Assembly (NCBI GenBank): GCA_025200525.1
Contig: CM045760.1
Location: forward strand, 47,139,932 to 47,203,931
DNA from: Camellia lanceoleosa
Lineage: Eukaryota > Streptophyta > Magnoliopsida > Ericales > Theaceae
Direction: 5' to 3'
Length of the DNA stretch: 64,000 nt
Positions within the stretch are counted from its first letter, which is position 1. Every line of letters starts with the position of its first letter. Made by a program: the position numbers and the translations under genes. The notes beneath the pieces were generated by a model. The model was not told the DNA's origin, searched no databases, and saw only the letters and a program-made list of their open reading frames with translations. Below are positions 11,806 to 22,271 of this stretch, in pieces.

Positions 11806-12456
11806 GGCGACTGGCGCTGATTTTTGTATTTTTTCTTAGTTTCTTATCTTTAGTATCATTATCACATGTATAGCTTTAGGAAGTTCTATTTTGCTTTAAA
11901 ACTTGTACTCCTCTTTTGTAAAAAACCATGATTGAAATAAAACTGACAGTTTTATGAAAAATGTGTTGTATTTTTGCATCATAAGCATCATATATGAATG
12001 AAATGGACAGGGAATTGAAATGGCCAAGAACGTTTGATTAAAACAAGATGCTTAATTGGGTAGCGAACCAAACAACAACCAAAATACAAAATGCAGTATA
12101 CAACTCGATAATCAATAACATATAACTCGACAAAACAACACAACTACAACTCGATAAACTGCATATGTATACAACTCGATAAACTTGCTATGTCGACAAG
12201 CCGATAAACAAGACCTGACTCATCTATGCCCCTATTTTGTTTTGATTCCTTATCGGCTTGTAGTAACAACACAACAAAACAACACAAATACAACTCAACA
12301 AACTTGCTAAAACCAAAAAGGACTCAAGACAAGACCTTAAGACACACAAAGAGCAAAACAAAACACATTCTTTCAGCATTTTTCAACACAAAGGATGACA
12401 GCAGGCCTGACGAGAGAGCTGCCGGCTACATAAAGAACTTGTCGGCCATCTGCCAG
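11806..12456 (+). other. Spacer between P1 and P2 with short ACAACTCGATAAAC repeats
   Basis: After P1 come T-rich 3' flanking sequence and a possible AATAAA at about 11936. From about 12095 to 12215 variants of ACAACTCGATAAAC recur at irregular spacing. GACTCATCTATGCCCCTA at about 12217 is nearly repeated just after the P2 stop (13875-13892), so it may be an old gene end. No coding frame is supported. Confidence 0.55.
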
Positions 12457-12464
12457 CTATAAAT
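12400..12464 (+). promoter_or_regulatory. Promoter of antisense gene P2
   Basis: CTATAAAT at 12457-12464 lies about 130 bases before the start codon at 12591, within a GCCGGC/CGGCCATC microrepeat cluster (12400-12482). It is the same design as the P1 promoter. Confidence 0.5.
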
Positions 12465-12590
12465 GAAATTTTCCGGCCACCAATGTGCAGAATCTTCAGA
12501 TTGTTGACAGTTGGCTTCCACTTAGTGCCTTATCTTCTACAAAAGGTTGAGCTTCATGATTTCTTCATTTCAACTACAAATTCTTCACAA

Positions 12591-13876
12591 ATGGAGCCAT
12601 TTTTTGCCAAAAAACTCTTAGATTGGATTGCAACTTTAGATGGCTCGAAAAAGGTGAATTTCTAGGGTTTCGGCATAAATGCACTTTTTTTGCTGAGTCG
12701 TTCTTCGCTTCGTTTTTCGTTCCTTCATGCCGCGGCTAGATGTTGGAACCCGATTACACATGTCTTTAGCTTCAGAGAATAAGAGATATCCCCAGCAATC
12801 GAAGAATTTCAAGTGCTAATGGAATCCCGGCACAATGAGGAAATCATACCTCAGCTTCGTTTCGGCCACATCCAAGCTTTGGGACGAATGTACGGGCTTA
12901 CTTTACACGAGGCTCGATCTTTGGTTCACAACGGAGAGCTGGATATTCCCAACCTGATTCATCAATTTTTTGAGGTTGGTGACCAAAGTAAACTTCTTTG
13001 GCGGAGTTTTAGGAAACACGCCCTTTGCTTATGTATGCTGGCACATTTACTCCTTGCCCCTAGCTTCGGCTTATCTTGTATTTGGCTAATTGAAGTGGCC
13101 CAAGGTTTGAAAGAGGGAAAGAGTTGCATCGGCTTGGTACTGGCCGAGACTTTGATGGGCTTAGACGCCTTCCATCGAAGAGAAACCAACAAATTCGTGG
13201 GAAGTCCACTACTCCTTCAGGTAAATGTTTCCCACCCTTTCTATTATGCGTTTCTCACATCTCTCGACATTCATGCTTTGTTTCTCTCTCAAAGCCCTTT
13301 TCTCACTTTTCTCTCAACATACATCTCTCTATTCTTTAATCCCTCTTTTCTTTCATCTCTCCCCAAGGGTGGTTTATAAACAAGCTAAAGGTAGTGGACT
13401 ATTGCCTTGCATACTCAGCTTGAGGATACTTTTTTTGCCAACAGCTAGTGGATTTCCCGAACGAAGAATGGTGGTGCCATTGGATGTGCGACAGGTCTGC
13501 TACTGACATTGCTTGGCGTTGCCCCTGGCTTAATCTGACCGAAATGAGCTATAGCATGACTCGACAACCTGGCATTCAGCTGATCGGCCTGACACACTAT
13601 GTATTCTACTTTCCATTCCGGTTCAAACCTCAGTTTAGATATGATCAAACTTGCCCAGAGGAGGGGGTAGAGTACCTAGTTTCATTCCCCATCTAAGGTT
13701 CACATTTGGGTTGGTACCTCACTGCTTGGAGGACAAGAGAGCTTCTGGCTCCTGCCCCTAGTTTCAGTACCCTTTCTGGCGAATGCCTGACTTGGCTAGA
13801 AGATGAAGCACAAGCCAGGCCCACCTTAGCATCAAAAGCTTCCACAAGCACGAGCAGAGGATGCAGTAACACTTGA
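12591..13876 (+). pseudogene. P2: second antisense gene of element C, DUF7745-like, two exons, decayed
   Basis: Exons 12591-13220 and 13445-13876 with one GT-AG phase-0 intron, about 353 residues. Exon 1 begins MEPFFAKKLLDWIATLDG; visible blocks are CWNPITHVFSF, EISPAIEEFQVLMESR, QLRFGHIQALGRMYGLTL, VLAETLMGLDAFHRRE and FVGSPLLLQ at the splice donor. Exon 2 has EEWWCHWM, AWRCPWLNL, IQLIGLTHYVFYFPFRF and PQFRYDQTCPEEGVEY. The pattern recalls an uncharacterised plant family (DUF7745) often seen near transposons; I recall it by eye and cannot confirm it. In-frame stops: TAG at 12663, TAA near 12783, TAA at 13694. Function unknown. A truncated relic is in element B. Confidence 0.6.
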
Positions 13877-14569
13877 CTCATCTATGCCCCTAGTTTATTG
13901 CTTTGATATTTACTTTTCAAGTTTTATGAATGTAATAAAAGCAACTTTGATTTGTATTGAGAGTTGGAGAACTTTGTATTGAAATCAATGAAATTAAAGT
14001 TGTGAGCACTGAAAATTTTCCTTTTGGTCCAAAAATGGTCGAAGTTGTAAAAGGTAAAATTTGAGCAAAAATCAGCTTTTATCAAAACTTTTCAAAACCA
14101 TTTTCGATAAGGATCACCACTTGACATACACGGGATCAATCCTCGAGATGTACAACCCTGAATCTGAAGATCACAAATTACCCCTTGACTAAACAACACT
14201 GCTTAGCTTTGTAACCAGCTTTTCTCTCAGAGTAAAGATCACAATCGAACTTTCAGGTAAAGAACAGACAAAGATGACCTGATCAGATATATGGATAGGA
14301 CAGTTGATTTGGAGGTGTTTACGGCAAAACTTTAGGATGAAGTTGCCTACATATCCCGAAGATGAGAATCAGGCCTTACGTAGTTCGATTCAGGTTCACT
14401 CGATTATTAACGCTCTCCTTTTACACTCTAACTTTTGTTATGGCCGCCCTTTAGGGTTTTCAACCTTGTGAGCTCAGTTTTTCTTTATTTCTAATTTTTC
14501 GTGCTCTAACTTTTGCCTAGGTTGCCGTTCTAGGTTTTCGGCCTAGTGAGCCTCTCAAGGATAGTATTT
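13877..14569. other. Spacer between P2 end and integrase end in element C
   Basis: TGCCCCTAGTTT follows the P2 stop and AATAAA is at 13934. The rest is noncoding. On the - strand 14330-14560 matches 24300-24620 of element B, including GATACGTAGGCAACATC-type sequence and a purine-rich stretch, so it is the shared post-integrase region. Confidence 0.65.
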
Positions 14570-15502
14570 CTTCAACTTGTCCATGTTGATTGGTTGGGAA
14601 AATTCTAGGCCCTCCAGGTCTATGCGAATAACAACTCCACCCAACCAGATTGTTTTGATGATGAAAGGACCAGTCTAATTGGGTCTGAACTTGCCCTTGG
14701 GGTCATGGATGGGAGCTCGGTTGTCTTTCAGCACCAAATCCCCTTTTAGCAATCCTATGTTGATAACCCTGAACATGGTATAATGCTTTTAGCCTTCTCT
14801 TATCAAACAGCATCAGTTCTTCGAACCTGCTCAACTTCCAGTCTGCCTCTGCCATCTGACACTCAGCCATAACTCGCAACGACGGGACTTCTATTTCGAT
14901 TGGCAAAACAACTTCCATCCCATAGACAAGAAAGTAAGGAGTTGCTCTTATAGACGTTCGGATTGAAGTTCTATAACCCCAGAGTGCGAATGGAAATTTG
15001 TCTGGCCAGTCCCTGTAGGTCTCAACCATCTTCTGCAGAATATGTTTGATGTTCTTGTTGGTGGCCTCAACAACTCCGTTGGTTTGTGGCCGGTATGTAG
15101 ATGACATATGGAAAGTCACGTTGTATTTTTCTAACAAGTCAATTACTTCTTTCTTGAAATGGGAACCATTATCTGAAATGATCTCGTTTGGGACCCCATA
15201 TAAACAAATGTTGTTGTCTTGGATGAACTTAGCCACGTGCACTACTTTTAACACTGTGTAAAACTGAGCTTCCACCCACTTTGTAAAGTAATCAATTGCC
15301 ACCATAATGTATTCATGCCCATTTGACCGTTTCGATGTGACTGCATCGATGACGTCGATCCCCTAGACTGAGAAAGGCCATGGTGAAGTCATGTTGTATA
15401 GCTTCGACGGTGAGATATTCATACGATTCGCATGGATTTGGCATTTGTGGCATTGTCGAACAAAACCAATACAATCCTCTTCCATAGTGTACCAGTAGTA
15501 AT
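14570..15502 (-). pseudogene. int: Element C integrase, catalytic core and C-terminus
   Basis: Reading left from 15502: YYWYTMEEDC, the HKCQIHAN zinc-binding half, then the core with IDVIDAV, VAIDYFTKWVEAQFY, IISDNGSHF and TYRPQTNGVVEATNK, giving the D, D and E positions. The C-terminus continues out of frame through DLVLKDNRAPIHDPKGKF-like sequence to about 14570. The 5' half of the gene is at 38226 onward on the far side of element B; the codons RQSY and YYW meet across the insertion. A stop before GIDVID and a frameshift near 14760 show decay. Confidence 0.9.
15498..15502. repeat. Left target-site duplication of element B
   Basis: GTAAT here and GTAAC at 38226-38230. One C/T difference. 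Both lie in the integrase zinc-binding region of element C, whose reading frame joins across the site. Confidence 0.85.
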
Positions 15503-16472
15503 TGTAGACACCCAATTTTTGACCGCCCTTAAGACTTCGACGCCACTGATCATTTACTTGGTGATGAAAGGTGTGTAGTGCAAAGGTTCGATTTCTTCAA
15601 CAAGAGGAGCTTCAAATCCTAACCTTACACCCCATTCTGGACCAAAACTATTTTGAATGGTTTTTAGACCTTAAAACCCTCTCTTTTAAGATATTTTTGA
15701 AACAAAGTTCCTACGATGTTCCAACGCTCGCATTTTGTTAAATGTTATGCTTTTCGGTAAACTGAGCAAGGACAAAGTGGAAATGAATGAAAGAGAGGTG
15801 AACTCTTTGAAAAAATCTTTAAAACATCTTTTTTAGAGGTTTGGAGTTGAAAAAAATTGGAGGAGAGGGAAGAAACCAAGTTGGGGAAGAAGTTGAGCAT
15901 GAATCGTTAAGAGAAAGTCGAGCAGCCTTCGCTAAGTCAGGCCTATCTTTTTGCATACTTGGATTTAAGATATGACGCCACCACCATTGGAAAGAAGACT
16001 TCCAGGGCTTCATTGTTTACTCAAGAATCTCCTAAGGCCGAGTCCGGATGGGGGATATATGGTTGTTGGAAGTTGGGCATCAATTCATTAGGATCAAAAC
16101 TGAGCATCCTTCACTAAAAGAGGCATAACGTTTTGCACAGTTTGAATTTTGATGTGAGGTTGCCACCATTGGAAAGCTTACTTCTGGGGCTTCAATTTGG
16201 ACACAAGAGTGATCTGAAAAGAAGTCCATATGAAGGAGTTATGCCCATTTGAAGTTGGACTAGCAGAGTAGAATTTGCCGTCGGCCACTGGTAGTGTCCT
16301 GTTGGCCACAGATGTGTATGTTCGGCCACGGAAGTGGCTGGTTGGCCAACATTAGTAGCAGGTCAGCCAATATCTAGAAAGCTCAGATTTTGCAGATATT
16401 TACCTCCAGCTGTCTTCCAAATGCTCCAACTGTCTCTAAATCAGATATTTTCTACCAAATGCTCTCTTTTTG

Positions 16473-16541
16473 CTATATAATGAAGCCATATCTCTCATAT
16501 TGCAAGGTTGAAAGGTTGGCAAGTTTGAGAGCCTCTCTCTC

Positions 16542-16572
<31 letters not shown>

Positions 16573-16580
16573 ATAATTTT
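16473..16580 (+). promoter_or_regulatory. TATA box and (CT)n leader of element B 5' LTR
   Basis: CTATATAA at 16473-16480, then a pure CT microsatellite at about 16546-16572. The 3' LTR has ACTATATATT at 34727-34736 and a longer CT run at 34788-34830. Element C LTRs show the same TATA plus CT order on their strand. Confidence 0.7.
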
Positions 16581-18196
16581 GTGAGCAAAATTTCAACCTC
16601 TCTCTCTCTTCCTATATTGTGCTTAGAAGTGAAAATTTCCTACACTCTTGCAAAGAGACTCTAGACCAAACACCTCTACCTTGTTGCTGAGGTCCTTGGA
16701 GGTCCTATTTGAGCTCTCAAAGCTAGTTTTGGCTCAGATTTGCACCTCTTTTGCTGCTGTGCTTCAAGGGTAAGCACTTGTCCCTTTTAAAGCTTTGTTT
16801 TGCATGCTTGTTTTGGCACGTTTGCAAACTATTTTTGGCTTGGTTTTGAACTGAAAGAAACTCTATTTTTCAGTCTAAAAAATCGTCGTTTAAGCCTCTT
16901 TTGAGTTTGAGGGTGGTCCACCCTTCTTGTCTCTTTGCTTGTTAAGCTTTTGTGCCATCTTTTCAAGCTTTTAAAACACCCTTTGTTTGGCCTTTCTACC
17001 ACTGAAACTCAGAGGTTTTTCAGTGGTAGAAAGTTGGTTTTGAGGTCCCAAATAGAAGGGGTTGGCCTCCCCTCCTTGTGTTTTGTTTGCATGTGTTAAT
17101 GGCCTAGTAGTTGAGCATGTTTTTCTACCATCTCTTGGCTTGTTCTCAGCATGTTTTTGGCCATATTTCAGCATGCTATAACTCTATTTTGGGCTGGTTA
17201 GAGCACCTCTTGTTTGCCTCTTACACTTGTAGTGTAATCATGCTTGCTAGCCTAGCTTACTTGATGTTGTAGTCTATTATTCTAGCATGTGTTGGCTCCA
17301 TTCCAGCATGTTTTTGGTCTTGCTTTGACATGCTTAAGCTCTGTTTTGAGTGGTCTTGGCCCCTTGAGACTTGTTCGGTATAGCTATAGTGAGTTAGCTT
17401 CACTAGCTTTGTGCTTTAGGCCCCTTAGCATGCTTTGCTTATGATGTTTGCATGATATGGCATCATTTCACACATGATTTCAGAGCATATACTTATGTCG
17501 TACTCTCACATATATCGCCCTTTAATTGCTTCTAAGAGTTAAGCTTTGTGCCTTGCTTACAAGCCAACAAGTGCGCATGATTTTCTTGCCTTTTGTGCCT
17601 AAGTTTTAGCATGATTAGGCCACTGATTTGGCATGTTTTAGGTCTATCCATAGCGGATTTGGTCATTTTAGCTTTGTATTGCATACCTCTAGTGTTGTGT
17701 CCTTCACTAGTTTCAATGCTTTTGACTCTTAACATGTTGTGCATGGTTTGTTTGCATGATTTTAAGTCATTTAGCATGTCATTTCAGTGCTAAAATGTAT
17801 GCCATTGCACTCCATGGTTTCACTCTTTCATTCGCTTTGAAAGAGGTCTTTAGCCCCTTGTTAGCTTGAACATGGAATTGAGGCACTCATGCCTAATGGT
17901 TTTAGCCTTCTCTTGAGGGTTTCTACTAACCAAAAGCACGAGGCTTCTTTCATGCTCAAGGTGCTTGTGGCTGAGGCCATCTTTCCCATTAGAGGACTAT
18001 CACATTGGACTTAACCGGTTAAGGGATTAATTGGTAAGCTAAAATGTGTAAAAAAAATTGAATCAAGTAAAACATGACTAAGATAAGCATGTTGTTTGCA
18101 TTGCATGTGTTTGGATCGGACGTGAATCCAAACACAAGAAATGTGGGACGTTTCATACTCAAAGTGATGAAACGTGTCATGTTTCTTGGCCGTTTT

Positions 18197-18359
18197 CACC
18201 CTTGATCATACATGATAGGGTGGTGGCCGTTTGAGTCTTATGTGCGCATTCACTAAGCTTGCACAAGCTTGGTTCTTTGGCCATCATGCATCGAGATGCT
18301 TGGTTGGTGGCTTGAGAGCTAAGTGCCGCACTCCTTTGAGCTTGAGAAATGATAAGGAG
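18197..18359 (+). other. Three conserved RNA hairpins in LTR transcript
   Basis: Hairpin 1 (18197-18222): CACCCT and ATCAT pair with ATGAT and AGGGTG. Hairpin 2 (18279-18311): GCCATCATGCAT with a CGAG loop and a G-T rich return arm. Hairpin 3 (18331-18359): CTCCTT pairs with AAGGAG. Equivalent sites are 36469-36631 (B 3' LTR), 28722-28888 (S1), about 51907-52075 (S2), about 58910-59075 (S3, weak) and 4929-4952 on the - strand (C). Paired bases change together between copies. Confidence 0.6.
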
Positions 18360-18849
18360 GGTGACAGTACACGCATTTTCTTGCAAATACATAGCCATGC
18401 CTCTGTTTGCTCTCTGTTGCAGCAAATGGAGGAATTCCAGGGAAGCAGTGGCCAACCGACCACCAGTACCAGCCGACTGGCCACCAAAGCAGCCGACCGG
18501 CCATCAGTGTTGGCCGATGATCATCAATCATGGCCGATCGGCCATCAGTGTGTTCTTGAGATCGAACAGAAGCAATCTGGACGTTGGCACAATTTTCAGA
18601 GGTCCAAAGATGTGTAAACAGAGGCATTTAGAGGCAATGCAGTGAATTTCTAGGAGGATGCGACCGAGCATGCATGTTTTCCCCATTCCCCGAGGCCTTT
18701 CATTTGAATTGCTTAGCTAACTAGTTAACTTAGCTTAGTCATTTTGTAATTAATTTTCTTACCGTAGTTAATTAGTTGGTTTGTAATAAGTAGCTTAGCT
18801 TAGCATAACCAGTTAGCTTATTTATTCGGATCCTCCTTCGAGAGGGCAC

Positions 18850-18885
18850 AATGTTGTAATAAGGGTGCGTGAGTGTGTGCATGTC
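18850..18885 (+). terminator. Probable poly(A) signal of element B 5' LTR
   Basis: TGTAATAAGGGTGCGTGAGTG: an AATAAG hexamer followed by a GU-rich stretch. The same block recurs at about 29464 (S1), 37125 (B 3' LTR), 52560 (S2) and 59524 (S3), which supports a shared 3'-end signal. Confidence 0.5.
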
Positions 18886-19989
18886 TTCTAATCCCACTTC
18901 TTTTTCCCTTTTATTTATCCGTTTTCGGTGGTTAGATTAGGGCATATTTCAATTAGCATACCTTATGCTTGCATGTTTGCATCATTCATTTTGTCTTGCA
19001 TGCACTGGGCTCGATGCATCATTCAAACTGCATTGTATTTCAATAATTCTTTGAATACATGTATCAATTGTTGCATTCATATGCCATCTTAGATAGCCGA
19101 GCCTATTTAGTTGCATTATTGCATGTGTTGTATTAGGCATCTTGTATAGTTAGGATCATGCATTGATTTCTAACTAGTCCTCTGTTTTGGCTTGGAGTAC
19201 ACTGTGAGTGTTTACGCTTTAGCATACTTGCATGAGTGTGAGTGTTGCCATGATAGTATGTTTACCATGAGGCTATTTGCTTAAGTGATTAACTGCATTA
19301 ATGCATGTGGATGAAGGCTTTATTACCTGAATTGGGACAATTAATTAAATGTGAGTTTTAAGCCCACTTTGCGAAGTGGAAAAATCTTGTTTTCTTAAGC
19401 CCACTTGAGGGTTGCAAATCCGCGCTTTAGCCCACTTGCGGGTGGCATTTTCAAACCATTTTCAAAAACAAACACGAGTTGTTTTGTTCCAATTCTCGCG
19501 ATTGAGTCTATACTTATATGCTGTGCGCATCACATAGTAAAGTTAGATTAATAATCAGTATAAGAACACATGTGTTTATAAAACAACATATCATGCTTAG
19601 TAGAGGCCAATCGTTTGATCGAGCGAGCGGGGGTGCTCATGTCATGACCTTTCCCTCTCGTACCCAAGTTCCCGAGCTGAGGCAACTTTGGTGATGACGG
19701 ACACGTGGCCTTTGGCACGAGCCAGGGTTTCCTAAATTTCCCAAAACAAAATATTTAGGTGGCGACTCTATAATCTGGCAAAGTAGTCCAGTTTTGGCAT
19801 TATTTGATTCAAAATCGATTTTCCAAAATGATTTGTTGGACTGGACTCTTTGGTGTTTATCAGTATCGCATTGCACTTTGTGAGATTAGATTCAGAACTG
19901 TGACAGGAGTCCGAACTGTAGTAGCAGGACCTAATTCGCGCCTCTCCGAAAGAGGGGCCCGTGAAGGAAGTCGGGCGATCTACAGTTTC

Positions 19990-20007
19990 TGGCAACTCTG
20001 CTGGGGA
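19990..20007 (+). other. Element B primer binding site
   Basis: TGGCAACTCTGCTGGGGA, five bases after the LTR end. Element C has TGGCGACTCCGCTGGAGA in the same place. This PBS type is what I recall for Ogre elements (tRNA-Arg reported); the primer is not proven here. Confidence 0.8.
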
Positions 20008-20885
20008 TTTAGAGAACTTGACTCGAACTCATGATATATTGTTTTATCTACGTTTATGCGTTTCTTTGCATTGCACTTGCATAGGTGCGCCTAAGTCACA
20101 GTGTTCGCTATCTACTATTGCTGAACGATTTGCTGGAGGCTTGCTTGGAAAAACGTGCCATAAGGCTGACCGGTTACGGGCTCTGCCATGATGGGAACAC
20201 AAACCTTAGGTCTGGACTACCGCTCTACCATCCTCCTCTCAGTTTTTGGTGTTGGTAGTGAGAGGTATATTTGGTCGTCTTACTGAGGCATCCTTTTTGA
20301 CCAATCGACCTAGTTGCATATCGGAAGCCATAGAGACTGTTCCAAACTAGGACAGGTTGCTCACCCGAATGCAGGGTTGTTTGAAATCGCATGTTTGCAT
20401 AGTGAACCCCTAGCTCCTGACGAAACTAGGACAAGGTAACCCTACCCCATCATAGGGGTGTTTTGGCTCTCAATTACTTGGTATGTGCTTTACAGTGAAA
20501 CTGTACAGGGATGCGCATATTAGTTGCCAAGTTAGTATCAGTTTTTGGGGAGAATTCAGTAAAGAGTACAGTCATTCATATATACTCATATCTATTCTGG
20601 TGAAATAAGGCTGAGGTGTTGTCTGTTTTCTCTTTTGCAAGGTAGCCTTGGAACTATAGCTTCAGAAGGCTCCAATATCCCCCGAGTACATTGGACTTGT
20701 GTTGATAGACTTTGTCTGATCAGAGATTTAGTTCAAGGACAACCAATGTTTCCTTCGCTGAGGCAAGGCAAAAAAGGCCAGTTAGGATTCACCGGTTCAA
20801 CTGATCTGACAGTCGACAATCACCAGTCACATCACCTCTGTTCAAACTCAGCAGACCCGTGATGGCATAGAGTTCGGAAGAAGTT
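20008..20885 (+). other. Element B 5' leader, noncoding
   Basis: No credible coding frame. It matches the leader of element C on the - strand (about 44990-45480), for example the GGTCTGGACTACCGCTC-like block near 20209 and the paired ACTAGGACA blocks near 20350-20430. Confidence 0.75.
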
Positions 20886-22271
20886 GTGGCCATGATGGCG
20901 GCATTAAACCAGGGAATCGCCAGACAGGATGAGACCAATGCCGAAGTGCAACGCCCATCTGGGGTACCTACCAAACATCCAGTCTCGGGACCCCAGCCAA
21001 ACTTTGACCCACTTCTGCCAGCTGAAGATTCGCATGGTTCGGATCCCCAAGAAGGGTTGGCTCAAGTTTGGGTTTTCTGACCCTAAGTGCAGCTTAATGA
21101 GAGGCTTTATTCCCTTGATGCTAATGATCTCGATCTGACTGCGGTGAAAAATGTGAACCTTGAGAAGCAATTCAAAAAGGCACAGGGCTTTAACTCCATT
21201 CTCGACATTGAGGATGGGTACACCAAGGCTGCTATAAGGCTCCTAGATAGATTCAAAATGCCACATATTGACCGTTTCAACGGGTCTGGAGATCCTATGG
21301 TACACATCCGGTTTTTCTTGGACATCCGGAAACTGATGGGTCTGACTAAGCCTCAGAAACTCTCTTTGTATGGAAGAACACTATCGGGTGTAGCAGCCAC
21401 TTGGTACGTCAAGTTGGAGGATGTAGTGAAGCAGAATTAGGAAGAATTGGCTCAGGCCTTTGTCAATCAGTACTCTTACAATATCCAACTTGAAATGACC
21501 ACCCAAGAGCTTGAAGCAATCCACCAGAATCCTACAGAGCCTTTTGTAGAATTTGTTGCAAGGTGGGGAGCAAAGGTAGCATAGATGACAGATCGCCCTT
21601 CTGAGAAGGACCAAGTGTGAATAGTGGTGCAGAACCTTGAGCATAACATGTTGCAGAAGTTGATAATTGTTCCACTATCCACTTTCAAAAGTTTGCATGA
21701 ACTGGGGATTCAGATCGAGAGGGCGTTCAACGAAGGGATTATTTCTAGAACAAGTGAACCAACGAGGAGGATGCTTTCCAGGAGTACCCATGATGGTAGT
21801 AGCACTATTCCCAAACCCCCTGAAATTAATACAGTCGCCACAGCCGACCCTTTTGCCAATCCAAACCCACAAACAGTTGGCCCAACCCGAGCTCAGGGTA
21901 GAACTTTCACCCCCCTTTATATGAGCCTAACCAGTGCACTAAAAGTCCTGATGGAAAGAGGGTATCTCAAACCCCTCGATCCTCAACCTCTGCCTAACCC
22001 ACTCCCCACCAGACAGAACCCCACTAAGTACTGTGTGTACCATCAACAGCACGGTCATGGCACCGATTGTTGCTACCGCCTTCGTCATGAGGTCCAGAAT
22101 CTCATCGACAACCGGGCGATAGCTCCACCTCCAGACCGCAATGACCAAATATCTCCTGCCTACCTCAACCTCATCCATATACTGCCGTCCACCTACAAAC
22201 CCACCATATACATCACCCCGGCCCATCTACCCAAGCCTGAGGTGTTTATTCCGGAAAGCACAGACTTGTGA
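20886..22271 (+). pseudogene. gag: Element B gag, first unit
   Basis: The best start is the ATG pair near 20892 (MMAALNQG), then a frame change before VQLNERLYSLDAND (21087). The Gag core is clear: FKMPHIDRFNGSGDPMVHI, GRTLSGVAATWYVKLED and FVNQYSYN, parallel to the Gag of element C. Stops follow KQN (about 21438), in KVAQM-like sequence (about 21583) and near 21617. The unit ends with FTPLYMSLTSALKVL and a Cys-His motif KYCVYHQQHGHGTDCC (about 22026-22075), then VFIPESTDL and a stop at 22271. Gag would form the particle and bind RNA; this copy cannot be translated intact. Confidence 0.88.

Larger units (their letters stand above)
15503..19984 (+). repeat. Element B 5' LTR (4482 bp)
   Basis: Starts TGTAGACACCC and ends GGCGATCTACA, next to the PBS. 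It aligns along its whole length with 33781-38225. Order inside: GGCC-rich cluster 16277-16370, TATA 16473-16480, (CT)n 16536-16572, a long leader, hairpins 18197-18359, second GGCC-rich cluster 18430-18562, AT-rich tract 18710-18800, poly(A) signal near 18855, a U5 with repeated CCCACTTG-type units (19360-19450) and a PBS-like TGGCGACTC at 19760. The 3' LTR lacks about 37 bases of the CCCACTTG units. Confidence 0.95.

Noticed and set aside
16390..16584. Open frame ending in a Ser-Leu run, and its copy at 34644-34898
   Set aside because: It is the CT microsatellite in the LTR leader read in frame.
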